Shown piece by piece: positions 49,991-61,273 of a stretch of 64,000 nt of DNA. Under the pieces are notes generated by a model. That model ran no database searches, was not told the DNA's origin, and saw nothing but the letters and a program-made list of their open reading frames with translations. The DNA is from Sipunculus nudus (Eukaryota > Annelida > Sipuncula > Golfingiida > Sipunculidae): the NCBI GenBank assembly GCA_026874595.1, contig CM049320.1:27257214-27321213 (forward strand), in the 5' to 3' direction. How positions within the stretch are numbered: the stretch's first letter is position 1; every line of letters begins with the position of its first letter. The position numbers and the translations under genes are program-made.

Positions 49991-52267
49991 TTGATCTTTG
50001 ATTATATTCAATGGGTCTCTAATAGTGTGGCCAAACATGAGTTCAAACGGAGTAAATCCGAGTGACTCTTGGACTGAATCCCTAACCGCAAATAACAATA
50101 ACGGGACCCCTTCGTCCCAATCCCTCTTGTTATGAAAACAATAAGTCTTCAACATGGTTTTCAGAGTAGAATGAAATCTCTCTAAAGCACCCTGGGATTG
50201 CGGATGATATGCACTTGACAAGATCTGATTAACACCTAATTCATTTGTCAACTGTTGTAATAATCCAGATGTAAAATTTGACCCTTGATCTGATTGAATT
50301 TCTTTAGGCATACCAAACATTGTAAAGAATTTTATCAAAACTTTAGTGATAGTTTTGGTTTTGATATTTCTCAAAGGAATGGCCTCTGGATATCTTGTTG
50401 CAGTACACATGATGGTCAACAAATATTGATTTCCATTTTTAGTTTTTGACATTGGACCAACACAGTCTATAATAATTCTAGACATGGCTTCTTCCATGAC
50501 TGGAATTGGTTGTAATGGAGCTTTTGGTGAATCATGATTGTATTTTCCTACCATTTGACAAGTATGACAAATTTTACAAAACCTCGCTATATCTTGATTC
50601 ATTCTTGGCCAAAAGAAATGCCTTAGTATCCTTTCTTTAGTCTTGTTTACACCAAAATGTCCTGACAAAGGTGATTCATGGGCTATCTTCATTATTTCTG
50701 ATCTATACACTTCAGGAATCACAATCTGATTTACTGTAGCCCAGTCCTCTGTTGAGGGAATATCTTTAGGTTTCCATTTTCTCATCGAAATATCATTTAG
50801 TATGAAATAACCTGATGATACCTTGTCTAACTCTTCACCCGGTAATACCAAATCATATAAATGTGCAAGACCTGTATCATTCTTTTGTTCTTTCAAAAGA
50901 TTATCCCTATTCCCTAAAGGAAAAGTCTCATCCGATATTTTCTCAGCTCTTTTCTCATATTGAGAACGAGAAAGCGCTGGTTGGTCATTATCATGGTTAG
51001 TGACAATCATGAATGTTTGTGACAAATCTATCACATCATCATCTACAATATTTCTATCTGCTTTAATATCAGTACGCGTATTATCATCATTTTTGGTCCT
51101 ATGAACCATAGCCGTATTGGCCTTTTCATCAGTGGAATCTACGTCCACCTTAATATCGGCTTTAACAGTGGAATTCCCATCCACAGCCGTAATGGTGCTA
51201 TCAATAGCCCTAGGTGCGGCCTTAACAGTGGCACCTTTGTCCACGGCCGTATAATTGGCTTTACTTGTGACATCTCTTGTCACAGCCATATCATTTGCCT
51301 TAACAGTGGAACTATTGTCCACGGCCATATTATTGGTGACTCTCCCGGCCACCATATCGGCTTTTTTAGCCATCGCTCGAGTGACCGCACAGGCCGGAAA
51401 CATTTCTTCATGTTCCGCCTTATCAACAATGTCAGTACTCGGCTTAGAAACCATACAAGGATAAGCCGTCACATTTCCTCCCGCCAAAACATTCCCCAAT
51501 AATAAAGACACTCCCTTTACAGGTAAGCTAGGCAAAATCCCAACTTTAACAGGACCTGACACCAACCCTGACTTTAAAATAATTTCGTGCAAAGGTACTG
51601 TAACAATAGAACCTTCAATACCCTGAGCCAATACAATTTCTCCGGTTGCCGTCTCATCAGAGAAAGGTAATTCACTTTCTAACAATAGAGACTGAGACGC
51701 TCCAGTGTCTCTTAGAATTTTGATTGGTACGGGTTCAATACTGTCCCTTTCTAAAGATACAAAACCCTCTGACACAAAAGGCTTAAATTCTTTACGAATA
51801 GCCTGAAAGTCATTATTCTTTCCCACAATGACAGGATCCTTTAAACCTACTGTCCCTGATGGAGGTTCACAAAGCAAGCCCTCGTATGTATTCACGAGTG
51901 CATTTGGTGACGTTTCCTTTAGACTTGTTTCTTTATTCTTTTTGAGACTCAGACACGTAGCCATGACATGTCCTGGTTTCTTACAATAATAGCAGATAGG
52001 TCCAGTCCTCAATTTGGGTTTTTCACTTGTCTCACCCTTTTTACCCTCGGAAAATTTTTTTCTGGGTCGAGGTGGACTCCCCTTTTTGTCACTACCATTT
52101 ACATTTCTTGGTCTTTGAAAACCAACATCTCTTGATTTATCAAAATTACTCTTATGAGTCAAAGCAAATTCATCGGCAAATTTTGCCGCTTGTTGTAACG
52201 TAGTAACTTCCTTCTCATCTAAATATGTCTTAATATCATCTCTAATACATTTCTTAAAACTCTTCAA
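49988..52267 (-). pseudogene. Retrotransposon Gag end, protease and integrase core (Pol part 1)
   Basis: A 759-residue open frame, opened by a TTG directly after a TAG. Residues 1-40 continue the SCAN-like capsid module left off in the other frame. A basic linker leads to a CCHC zinc knuckle (C92, C95, H100, C105), an aspartic protease (DTGAS at 187-191, LLLGN at 255-259), and a low-complexity spacer (about 300-400) with imperfect repeats around TVKA and AVD. The integrase zinc module follows (H530, H537, C567, C570), then the DDE core (D601, D660, E696, with a 35-residue D-E spacing) and SAYHPQSQGALERFHS. The frame ends at an amber codon just after the core, before the GPY module. Integrase upstream of RT is the striking feature. 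Confidence 0.9.
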
Positions 52268-53048
52268 CTAATATCAGTTGTTTTAATTTCTCATAATCTG
52301 AATTCACGGTTTTTGAGTTACACCATTTCTCAAAAAGTACCTCTTTCTCATGAGCAAATTCAACATGAGTTTGAGTATATGTTCTCCGTAAATTTCGAAA
52401 CCTTTGTCTGTAAGCTTCAGGCACTAATTCATATGCATGAAGAATAGCATATTTGAGAGAATCATAATTTGAACATTCTTCTACAGATAAAGAAGAATAT
52501 ATTTCTTGGGCTTTTCCAGCGAATACACTTTGTGCCAGAATAGGCCATAACTCTATTGGCCACCTAAGATTTTTAGCGATTTTCTCAAAGTGTAGAAAGA
52601 ATTTATCTACTTCTTTTTCATTGAACGAGGGAACTAATCTGATATATCTGTTAGGGTCTAAAATTCCACCCGTCGCAGAATTTTCTTTTTTATCCTCATC
52701 AAATTTTAGTTTAAGTTCTAGTTCTTTTAACTCTAGTTCTTTCATTACTCTAGCCTCTTTAGCCATTTGTAGTTCTCTGTTTATTTCTAATTCTTTTAAT
52801 TTAAATTGATATTCATATCGACCAGAGTCAGCACCTTTTTGTGGTTCTGGAGGGTACAATCCCAAAACGGAATCCTCAAACAGATCATTATCCACAAGAT
52901 GATCTACAATTCTCCTTTTTAATTCTGACTTTCTCATTGACTGTTTTCCTTCTATATTTAATTTGTTACAAGTTTCCAATAACTCAACTTTTTTCACTTG
53001 GTCTAAGACCTGCGTAGTGGGATTAACTATAAATTTATCAATATCCAT
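52254..53048 (-). pseudogene. Retrotransposon Gag with SCAN-like capsid, first frame
   Basis: A 264-residue frame starting at an ATG 266 bp after the 5' LTR. The first 75 residues are acidic/basic with a helical SAP-like look (QSMRKSELKRRIVDHL). A long charged coiled-coil segment follows (about 80-125, ELKELELKLKFDEDKKE), then a capsid-like region from about 130 (ILDPNRYIRLVPSFNEKEVD) and a C-terminal piece EAYRQRFRNLRR..LKQLILVEEF. This last part resembles the first half of a vertebrate SCAN domain, a dimerisation fold thought to come from Gmr1-like Gag. The frame stops at TAA inside that module; the remainder continues in the +1 frame. A four-T run lies at the junction. No zinc knuckle is in this frame; it is in the next. 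Confidence 0.82.
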
Positions 53049-53290
53049 TTTGAGTTTTTTATGAGTTTGTCATATAAAAATATGAAATAACCAATATTCT
53101 ACTATATGAAATACTTATTTCTAAAAATATATGCCTATACAATCTACTTTAATGTTACTAATGATTACTGTGAGTCTTTCTTACTTTAGAAATTCACATC
53201 AAAAATAAAACTATGATATTTGAATCAATACTCAAAATAGAAAGAACCCCAACTCATACCCCTAAAGAAAACGAGCCAAAAAGAGAAAAG

Positions 53291-53308
53291 CCAGCGGACG
53301 AGCCCCCA
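53291..53308 (-). other. Primer-binding site, tRNA-Pro type
   Basis: On the minus strand, 5 bp after the 5' LTR, the sequence is TGGGGGCTCGTCCGCTGG. Its first 14 bases equal the tRNA-Pro primer site used by many retroelements (TGGGGGCTCGTCCGGGAT in murine leukaemia virus); the last four differ. Confidence 0.8.
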
Positions 53309-53313
53309 TTTTA

Positions 53314-53985
53314 TGTTGCGTGTAGCACACAACATCCCCGAGTTCCACTCACACAACTAATATGTTAAATGAAAAACTGACTCACAAATATAGTACAAAA
53401 ATATATAATTATTTAAACAAACATTATTGACAATATATACAATACATGAACACAAAGTCTCTAACACATAATAACTAAATCTTGGTGCGGTACAAATGAA
53501 GAAATACTTATATGATGTAAATCAAAGTCACTGGTGCTGGTTCGACGAAATAAAAATGACTCCGGGGTTGCTCTGAGGAGTCATAACGAAAGTTCAGTTC
53601 ATAATCCGTGCACAAACATAATAAAATCCATAACGTCTAAAATGTCTCCGCCTTATCACAAGGAGACTACATATCATCAGGCCTGGATATCCCTGGATAT
53701 CAGTTCTTGTTTGCAACCCAATTCAAAATCGCCAAATGAAGGGTATTTATAGTGTCTGTGGACCTTAACGCAATATCGATCGATCCACTTTTAAGTCCGG
53801 TTCAGGTTGTTTAACCGCTGTTAATGAATGAATGAAAACGTTCTCTTTGTCCGTTTATTTGTTGTTGCCGGAGTTCAATAAGTGACTGTAAGCGACACGG
53901 GTCAACGCGTTCCTGTTGTTCCTGGGTCGATGGTTCTAAGGTCCTTCCGTGAGTGCCCTGCCATCGCGTACGGACATACATCACA
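53314..53985 (-). repeat. 5' LTR (672 bp)
   Basis: It has the same TG..CA ends as the 3' LTR. A TATAAATA on the minus strand at 53744-53751 is the likely core promoter of the element, about 240 bp into the LTR. The transcript would run toward lower coordinates. Confidence 0.95.
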
Positions 53986-53989
53986 CTTG
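53986..53989. other. Target-site duplication, right (CTTG)
   Basis: The matching CTTG lies directly outside the 5' LTR. It pairs with 47018-47021. Confidence 0.8.
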
Positions 53990-55432
53990 ACAACAGCTAA
54001 TAGAAACAACTGCCCGTGTGTTTCGCGCATTTAAATTTTTTTTTTCTGTACACAGACACCTGCATGGTGTGTAAACACTGACAAGTGTAACAAAACTAGT
54101 GGCCCATGGGCCATTACACTCAACTTAAATCAGGGAAAATTGAAGTATGGGTAACATTACTCCTAGAGTGCTCAAAATCATGCGTTTTGCCAATAGACCT
54201 TAGATATAGGTTACAGTGACAGGGGACATTAAGTCAGCTCAGCTAAAAACGCATGGACGGATACAGGATCTAAGGAACGAGAGGCGCGGGGGGTTGTTCC
54301 ATTCTCCACACGTGAGATCTCGTCTATGAAGGGGATAGACCTCTTGCAAGTCAATGTGCACAAGGCTCTGTTTTCAGTCGAACGCAAGCTATATCGCCTA
54401 GCAATTAAAATTACAATAATTAAGGCATTGGAGCAAATGAAGAACATACATTAACAAAATTCATTTAAATTATAATGGTTATAGAAAATATGATTGTCTG
54501 TGTGTTTTTACATGTTGTAAAACTCGGGAAAGTGAATTGCGGCGCGATATCGGTGACGTCGAAGTGTAAACACATGAAACAATAGCACGTGCCTACGGTT
54601 TAAGCATGTATTTGGTGATTGCGCGCGTTTCTTGGGTGACAGGTGACGTCCAAATGCATGTTTTCAGCCATGTTTGTATACAACAGTGGATGCGCCAGCA
54701 ATCCAAGCCAAACCTGCTGTCGTTCCGTGTCGTGTGCACAGCCCCCTTGCAGGGATCTGTCATTGTCTCAATAGACTTTGATCCTGCAAGGAGGGTGGGG
54801 TTGTTTTCGAAATCCTGGCACAGGCAAACAGTACGCGTGCATGGAGAGAGACTGGAGCGATTTTAAAATAGGTGCGACAATATCGTTCAATAAACTGTCT
54901 AGAAAAAAATAAGGCAGGCACTAGCAATATATGTATCACATGAGATAGAAGAGGACATTTTAACATTATTCACACTTAATCACCCAATTAGATCTTCATT
55001 TTGTTATCATACTCATTTTTTTTACAATTTAATATATTTTACACATATGCAATTAAACTAATGTCCCCAGTGCACAGGTGCAAAGATTCAATAGAAGGGG
55101 AAGGGGAATGGTGAAAATTACAACACCTCTGAAAAGTTGATTCACAATTCTAAATTGCATCATCATATATCCGTAATTTTGTCAGATAACACCACATAAT
55201 GCAAACAAATGTATTTATTTTTTTTACCACAAAAATATTATTTTGCAAAACAAATTTCGAAATGAAACTTGAGTCAGGATTCACCTTTTCATATGTAGGG
55301 ATTCACCTTTTTAAATTTTACCTTAATTTATCGATACTGTGGCTCTTATTTTATTAGTTTATGCATACTAATGGGTTAATTATATGTTAATTTGTTAAAT
55401 TTTTTTAAACGAAAATTGATTTCTTTCACAAA
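53990..55432. other. Non-coding stretch between LTR element and family B array
   Basis: No gene is supported. At 54540-54660 there are two TGACGTC words (CRE-like) and CACGTG-type words in a more CpG-rich context, which could be a promoter, but no exon could be attached. A short family head remnant (GTCAGCTCAGCTAAAAAC) lies at about 54233-54250. Confidence 0.4.
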
Positions 55433-58400
55433 TGACCCATAGGTCAAGACGTTCAGCTGACTAAGATGACATTCACAAAACGAATGTTATCATCTGAATG
55501 CTAAATTTTGTAGGTCAACTGAAGCTTCGTTCGGAGGATATGGGTAACAGAGACCTAATTTAAGGTTTCCTTTGAGATTACTCATGAACCTCCCTGGGTG
55601 TCAAGTGAGAAATTTTTAGGTGCAATGGTTACGATTTGTGCCCTGTTAACAGACGAACACATCTTTGAAAGTCTAAAAAAGAGAAAAAAATGCGTGAAAT
55701 TTGAAAAAAAAATTCAGGTGGCACCACCAGTCTGCAGGAACTGATGAAACACTCCATGATGAATATGCATGGAAACAATCATGGTGATCAATGTATAAGT
55801 TGTTCAGATACTGGAGCATTTGTATCAAATTTGTAATTATTCTTTGGGGTACTTCTGAGCCCCAAATATCATGGTGATCAAGGCAATAAGCAGAGACCTA
55901 CTCTCAGGTTTCCAAGGAGACTTTTCATGAGCCATCCTGCATGTAAAGATAGAAGACTCTAGGTACAGTAGTTACGATTTGTGCCCTGTTAACAGATGAC
56001 TGCATCTTTAAAGGGCTCAAAAATAAAAAAAAATCGTGTTTCAATGTGTCCGTCAGCGTATAAGCGTATGTGGGTATATGCTCGAAAATCGCCACAGGCG
56101 ATTTTCACGCATAGGGTCTGCGTGAACTCGGGGATAAAATAACGTCACTTCAGCATCTCTTTGTGGAAGGCCTGCTCGATCCACCGTACAAATATATACG
56201 CCTGCGAGTTCACGCATATACGCATATACGCGCACATGGAAACACACCCATTTTTTCATGCATATACGCACATACACATAAACGCGCACATGGAAATATA
56301 CCTTTAATTCTTTAGTTTCACTGATATCTAATTGCCTTAATCTCACCTGTATGTGTTGTTCTATATGCGCCTTGCACTGTGGAGTCTTTCCTGTGTGTCG
56401 CTGTCGTAAGTAGGCCTAGAACATAATGCTGCTAACCATGTATAGAGTATGCTATGTCTTACTTGACAATATGTCCTTGTTCAGGAAACTAATTAAATAA
56501 TACAGGTGGCATCATCATTCATGCATATTAGCTTAAGTTCATCAAGACCCATTAGCAAACCAAATTTGATGAGAATCCAACCAGGCTTTCCTGAGGTACC
56601 TGGCAATTTGTGTGTATTTTTCATTACTTCTGGGACGCTCAAAAATACCCCAAAACTCCGAAAATTAAGGTCACAGTGACCCAATTTCAGATTTTGAGGG
56701 GAGAACTTTCAGGAACTCTCGGTATGCCTAGTGAGAAGATTCTGGGTCCAATGGTTATGATTTGTGCCCTACTTTGGTTTCAAATTTTCAAATATTGCGG
56801 GGTGTGCTTAAAAGCCACTCTGCTCATAGAATATGGATAACAGAGACCTAATTTCATGTTTCCAAAGAGACTTTTCATGGACCTCCCTTGATTTTAAGTT
56901 AGAAGATTCAAGGTCCAATGGTTATAATTTGTGCCCTGCTTTGGTATCAATTATGCTAGGGATGCTTATAAGCCCCATAGCTCAGAATATGGTTAACACC
57001 TAATTTCAGGTTTCCAAGGATATTTTTCATTGATTTCCCACCAGTGTGCAAGAACTGATGAATCACCATGATGAATATGCATGCAAGGAATCATGGCAAT
57101 CAATGCACAATTTGTTGAGATACTAGAGCTTTGGTATCAACTTTTAAGTTATTCTTGGGGGTCACCTGAGCCCCATAGCTCAGAAGATATGGGTAACAGA
57201 GACCTAATTTCAGGTTTAAACGGAGATATATTTATTGAACTCCCAGCATGTCAAGATAGAAGATTCTAGGTCCAATGGTTACCATTTGTGCCCTGTTAAC
57301 AGATGACTGCATCTTTTAAGGTCTCAAAGATAGAAATAAAAAAAAATCATTAAAAAATCGAAAAAATACAGGTGGCGCCAACAGTCAGCAGGAATTTATG
57401 AAACACTCCATGATGAATATGCATGCAATCAATCATGGCAATCAATGAACTATTTATTGAGATACTAGAGCTTTTGTATCAATTTTTTGTTGTTCTTGGG
57501 GGTACTTCCAATGCTCCATAGCTCAGAGGTTATGGGTAACCGAGACCTAATTCCAGGTTTCCAAAGAGACTTTTAATGGACCTCCCTGCATGTCGTGATA
57601 GAAGATTCTAGGTCCAGTGGTCACGCTTTGTGCCCTGTTAACATATGACCACATCTTTAAAGGTCTCATAAATAAGAGAAACAATTGTTAAAAAATCGAA
57701 AAAAATCCAGGTGGCGCTACATGTCTGCATAAACTGATGAAACATTCCATAACCAATATCCATGCAAAAAATCATGGTTATCAATGCAATAGTTGTTTAG
57801 ATACTTGAGCCTTTATATCAAATTTTCAATTATTTTGGGCGGAACTTCAGGTCCCATTGCTCAAAGAATATGGGTAACAGAGACCTAATTTCATGTTTCC
57901 AAAGAGACTTTTCATGGACCTCCCCGGATTTTAAGTTAGAAGATTCAAGGTCCAATGGTTATAATTTGTGCCCTGCTTTGGTATCAATTATGCTAGGGGT
58001 GCTTATAAGCCTCATAGCTCAGAATGTGGTTAGCAAAGACCTAATTTCAGGTTTCCAAGGATATTTTTCATTGATTTCCCTGCCCTGTTAACAGACTACT
58101 GCATCTTTGAAGTTCTCAAAAATAGAGAGAAAATGCATAAAAATTGGAAAAAAATCCAGGTGGCACCACCAATGTGAACGAACTGATGAAACACTTCATG
58201 ATGAAAATGCATGGAAAGAATCATGGCAATCAATGCACAATTTGTTGAGATACTAGACCTTTTGTCTCAAATTTTAAGTTATTCTCGGGGGTCTCCTGAG
58301 CCCCAAAGCTCAGAGGATATGGGTAACACAGACATAATTTCAGGTTTACACGGAGATATTTTTGACGTCCTAGCATGTCAAGATTCTAGGTCCAATGATT

Positions 58401-61037
58401 ACCATTTGTTCCCTGTAAACAGATCACTGCATCTTGTAAAGTCTCAAAAATAGAGATAAAAAATAATTTTAAAAATCGAAAAAATACAGGTGGCGCCACC
58501 AGTCAGCAGGAATTTATGAAACACTCCATGATGAATAGGCAGGCAAAGAATCATGGCAATCAATGAACTATTTGTTGAGATACTAGAGCTTTTGTATCAA
58601 CATTTTTTTGTTCTTGGGGGTACTTCCAAAGCCCCATAGCTCAGAGGTTATGGGTAACAGAGACCTAATTCCAGGTTACCAAGGAGACTTTTAATGGGCC
58701 TCCCTGCATGTCATGATAGAAGATTCTAGGTCCAGTGGTCATGATTTGTGCCCTGTTAACATATGACCGCATCTTTAAAGGTCTCATAAATAAGATAAAA
58801 AATTGTTAAAAAATCGAAAATAAAAATACAGGTGGCGCCAAATGTCTGCAAAAACTAATGAATCACTCCATGATCAATATCCATGCAAAGAATCATGGTG
58901 ATCAATGCAATTGTTGTTTAGATACTTTAGCTTTTATATCAAATTTTCAATTATTCTCGGCGGAACTTCAGGTCCGATTGCTCAAAGAATATGGGTAACA
59001 GAGACCTAATTCCAGGTTTCCAAAGAGATTTTTCATTGACCTCCCTGGATTTTAAGTTAGAAGATTCTAGGTCAAATGGATATAATTTGTGCCCTGCTTT
59101 GGTAACAAATGTTCAATTATGCTAGGGGGGGGCTTATAAGCCCCATAGCTCGGAGAATATGGTTAACAGAGACCTAATTTCAGGTTTCCAAAGATATTTT
59201 TCATTGACTTCCCTGCCCTGTTAACAGACTACTGCATTTTTGTAGTTCTCAAAAAAAAAGAAAACAAAAATGCATAAAAATTTGAAAAAAAAAAAAATCC
59301 AGGTGGCACTACCAGTGTGCAAGAACTGATTAAACACCATGATGAATATGCATGCAAGGAATCATGGCAATCAATGCACAATTTGTTGAGATACTAGAGC
59401 TTTGGTATCAACTTTTAAGTTATTTTTTGGGGGTCACCTGAGCCCATAGCTCAGAAGATATGGGTAACAGAGACCTAATTTCAGGTTCAAACGGGGATAT
59501 TTTTATTGAACTCCCAGCATGTCAAGATAGAAGATTCTAGGTCCAATGGTTACCATTTGTGCCCTGTTAACAGATGACTGCATCTTCTAAGGTCTCAAAA
59601 TAGAAATAAAAAAATCATTAAAAATCGAAAAATTACAGGTGGCGCCAACAGTCAGCAGGAATTTATGAAACACTCCATCATGAATATGCATGCAATCAAT
59701 CATGGCAATCAATGAACTATTTATTGAGATACTAGAGCTTTAGTATCAATTTTTTGTTGTTCTACGGGGTACTTCCAATGCCCCGTAGCTCAGAGGTTAT
59801 GGGTAACCGAGACCTAATTCCAGGTTTCCAAGGAGACTTTTAATGGGCCTCCCTGCATATAATGATAGAAGATTCTAGGTCCATTGATCACGCTTTGTGC
59901 CCTGTTAACATATGACCGCACCTTTTAAGGTATCAACAATAAGAGAAACAATTGTTAAAAAATCGAAAAAATACAGGTGGCGCTACATGTCTGCATAAAC
60001 TGATGAAACATTCCATAACCAATATCCATGCAAAAAATCATGGTTATCAATGCATTAGGTGTTCAGATACTAGAGCTTTTGTATCAAATTTTCCTTTATT
60101 CTGGGGGATAATTCTGAGCCCTATAGCTCGAAGAATATGAGTAACAGAGACCTTATTCCAGGTTTCCACAGAGACTTTTCATGGGCCTCCCTCATGTCAA
60201 AAGGGAAGATTCTAGGTCCAGTCCTTAGGATTTCTACCCTGTTAACAGATGACCGCGTCTTAAGAGGTCTCAAAAATAGAGAATAAAATTCGTAAAAATA
60301 GAAAAAAAACCAGCTGGCGCAACCAGTTTGCAGAAATTGTTGAAACATTCCATGACCAATATCCATGCAAAGAATCATGATGATCAATGCATTAGTTGTT
60401 CAGATACTTTAGCTTTTGTATCAAATTTTCCATTATCTGGGGGGGGGGGGATACTTCGGAGCCCCATAGCTCAAAGAATAAGGGTCACAGAGACCTAATT
60501 TTAGGTTTCCAAAAAGACGTTTTATGGATCTCCTTGCATATTAAGAGAGAAGATTCTAGGTCCAGTTGTTATGATTTGTTCTCTGTTAACAAATGAACGC
60601 ATCTTTTAAGGTTTCAAGAATAGAGAAAAAAATCGTAAAAAAATACAGGTAGCGCAACCAATCTGCAGAAACTGTTGATACACTACTTTGATCTACACTG
60701 ATCAATGTCTATGCTAAGAATCATTGTGATCAATGCAATTATTCAAAAATTTGAGCTTTTGTATCAAATTTTCCATGATTTTTTTTTTTTGGGGGGGGAG
60801 GGTTACTTCGGAGCCCGATAGCTCGAAGAATATGGGTAACAGAGACCTAATTCCAGGTTTCCACGGAGATTTTCATGGATCTCTCTTGATGTAAATTTAT
60901 AAGATTCCAGTTCAAGTGGTTACGATTTGTGCCCTGTTAAGGGACAGACGGCCGGATGGCCGGACGGCCGGATGGACGAAGGACAAAGAGTGATCGCTAT
61001 ATATAGCTCAGATGACTTACAGTCAGCTGATCTAAAA
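55433..61037 (-). mobile_element. Family B repeat array, minus orientation (5.6 kb)
   Basis: Read on the minus strand it opens with TTTTAGATCAGCTGACTG near 61037, runs through many units of about 330-345 bp (CCCTGTTAACAGA, AGATTCTAGGTCCA, GGTAACAGAGACCTAATT) and closes with a tail related to CAGCTGAGCGTCATGACC at 55433. Many units carry CAGGTGGCGCCACC or a close variant. A higher-order period of about 1.03-1.13 kb is seen: text at 56838 recurs at 57868 and about 58990. A different sequence is inserted at about 56045-56500. No protein is encoded. Confidence 0.82.
56045..56500. other. Foreign insert inside the family B array
   Basis: The array text stops at about 56040 (AAAAAATCGTG) and returns near 56505 (AATACAGGTGGCATC). 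The insert carries repeated CGCATATACGC / CGCACATGGAAA words and GAAAATCGCCACAGGCGATTTTC, a perfect 23 bp inverted repeat (GAAAATCGCC-ACA-GGCGATTTTC). Its class is unknown. Confidence 0.5.
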
Positions 61038-61213
61038 ACAGAGTGTTCAGTGACCCAAAAGCTTGGACGTTATCAGTGCAAACTCTACATTAATTATTTT
61101 GTGGTCAAAGCAATCGAAAACATTCAGAGGAAGGTCATGTGTGTAATGAAATGCTCTCCAGTTCAGCGCGGCTGAGAGCAGTAGATTTCTGATTGGAATG
61201 ATCCGAGCCGTAA

Positions 61214-61216
<3 letters not shown>

Positions 61217-61270
<54 letters not shown>
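61217..61270. repeat. (TA)n microsatellite
   Basis: An alternating tract of about 54 bp just beyond the head of the family B array. Confidence 0.96.

Positions 61271-61273
<3 letters not shown>

Larger units (their letters stand above)
47022..53985 (-). mobile_element. Complete Gmr1-like Ty3/Gypsy LTR retrotransposon
   Basis: A 6964 bp element in minus orientation bounded by near-identical LTRs with TG..CA ends and a 4 bp target duplication. In transcript order it has the 5' LTR, a tRNA-Pro-like primer site, Gag with a SCAN-like capsid end, zinc knuckle, aspartic protease, integrase (zinc, DDE, GPY), reverse transcriptase, RNase H, polypurine tract and 3' LTR. Integrase ahead of reverse transcriptase is the Ty1/Copia order, yet the RT (YIDD), the RNase H tail and the GPY module are Ty3/Gypsy-like. 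That combination defines Gmr1-like elements, known from fish and some invertebrates. There is no envelope-like frame. The LTRs differ by about six substitutions and one indel, so it is fairly young, but a frame change in Gag and one amber codon in Pol suggest this copy is inactive. Confidence 0.93.

Noticed and set aside
51101-51502. 133-residue plus-strand frame with repeated HSHI / HGHIIG words.
   Set aside because: It is the antisense shadow of the repeated spacer in the retrotransposon Pol frame.
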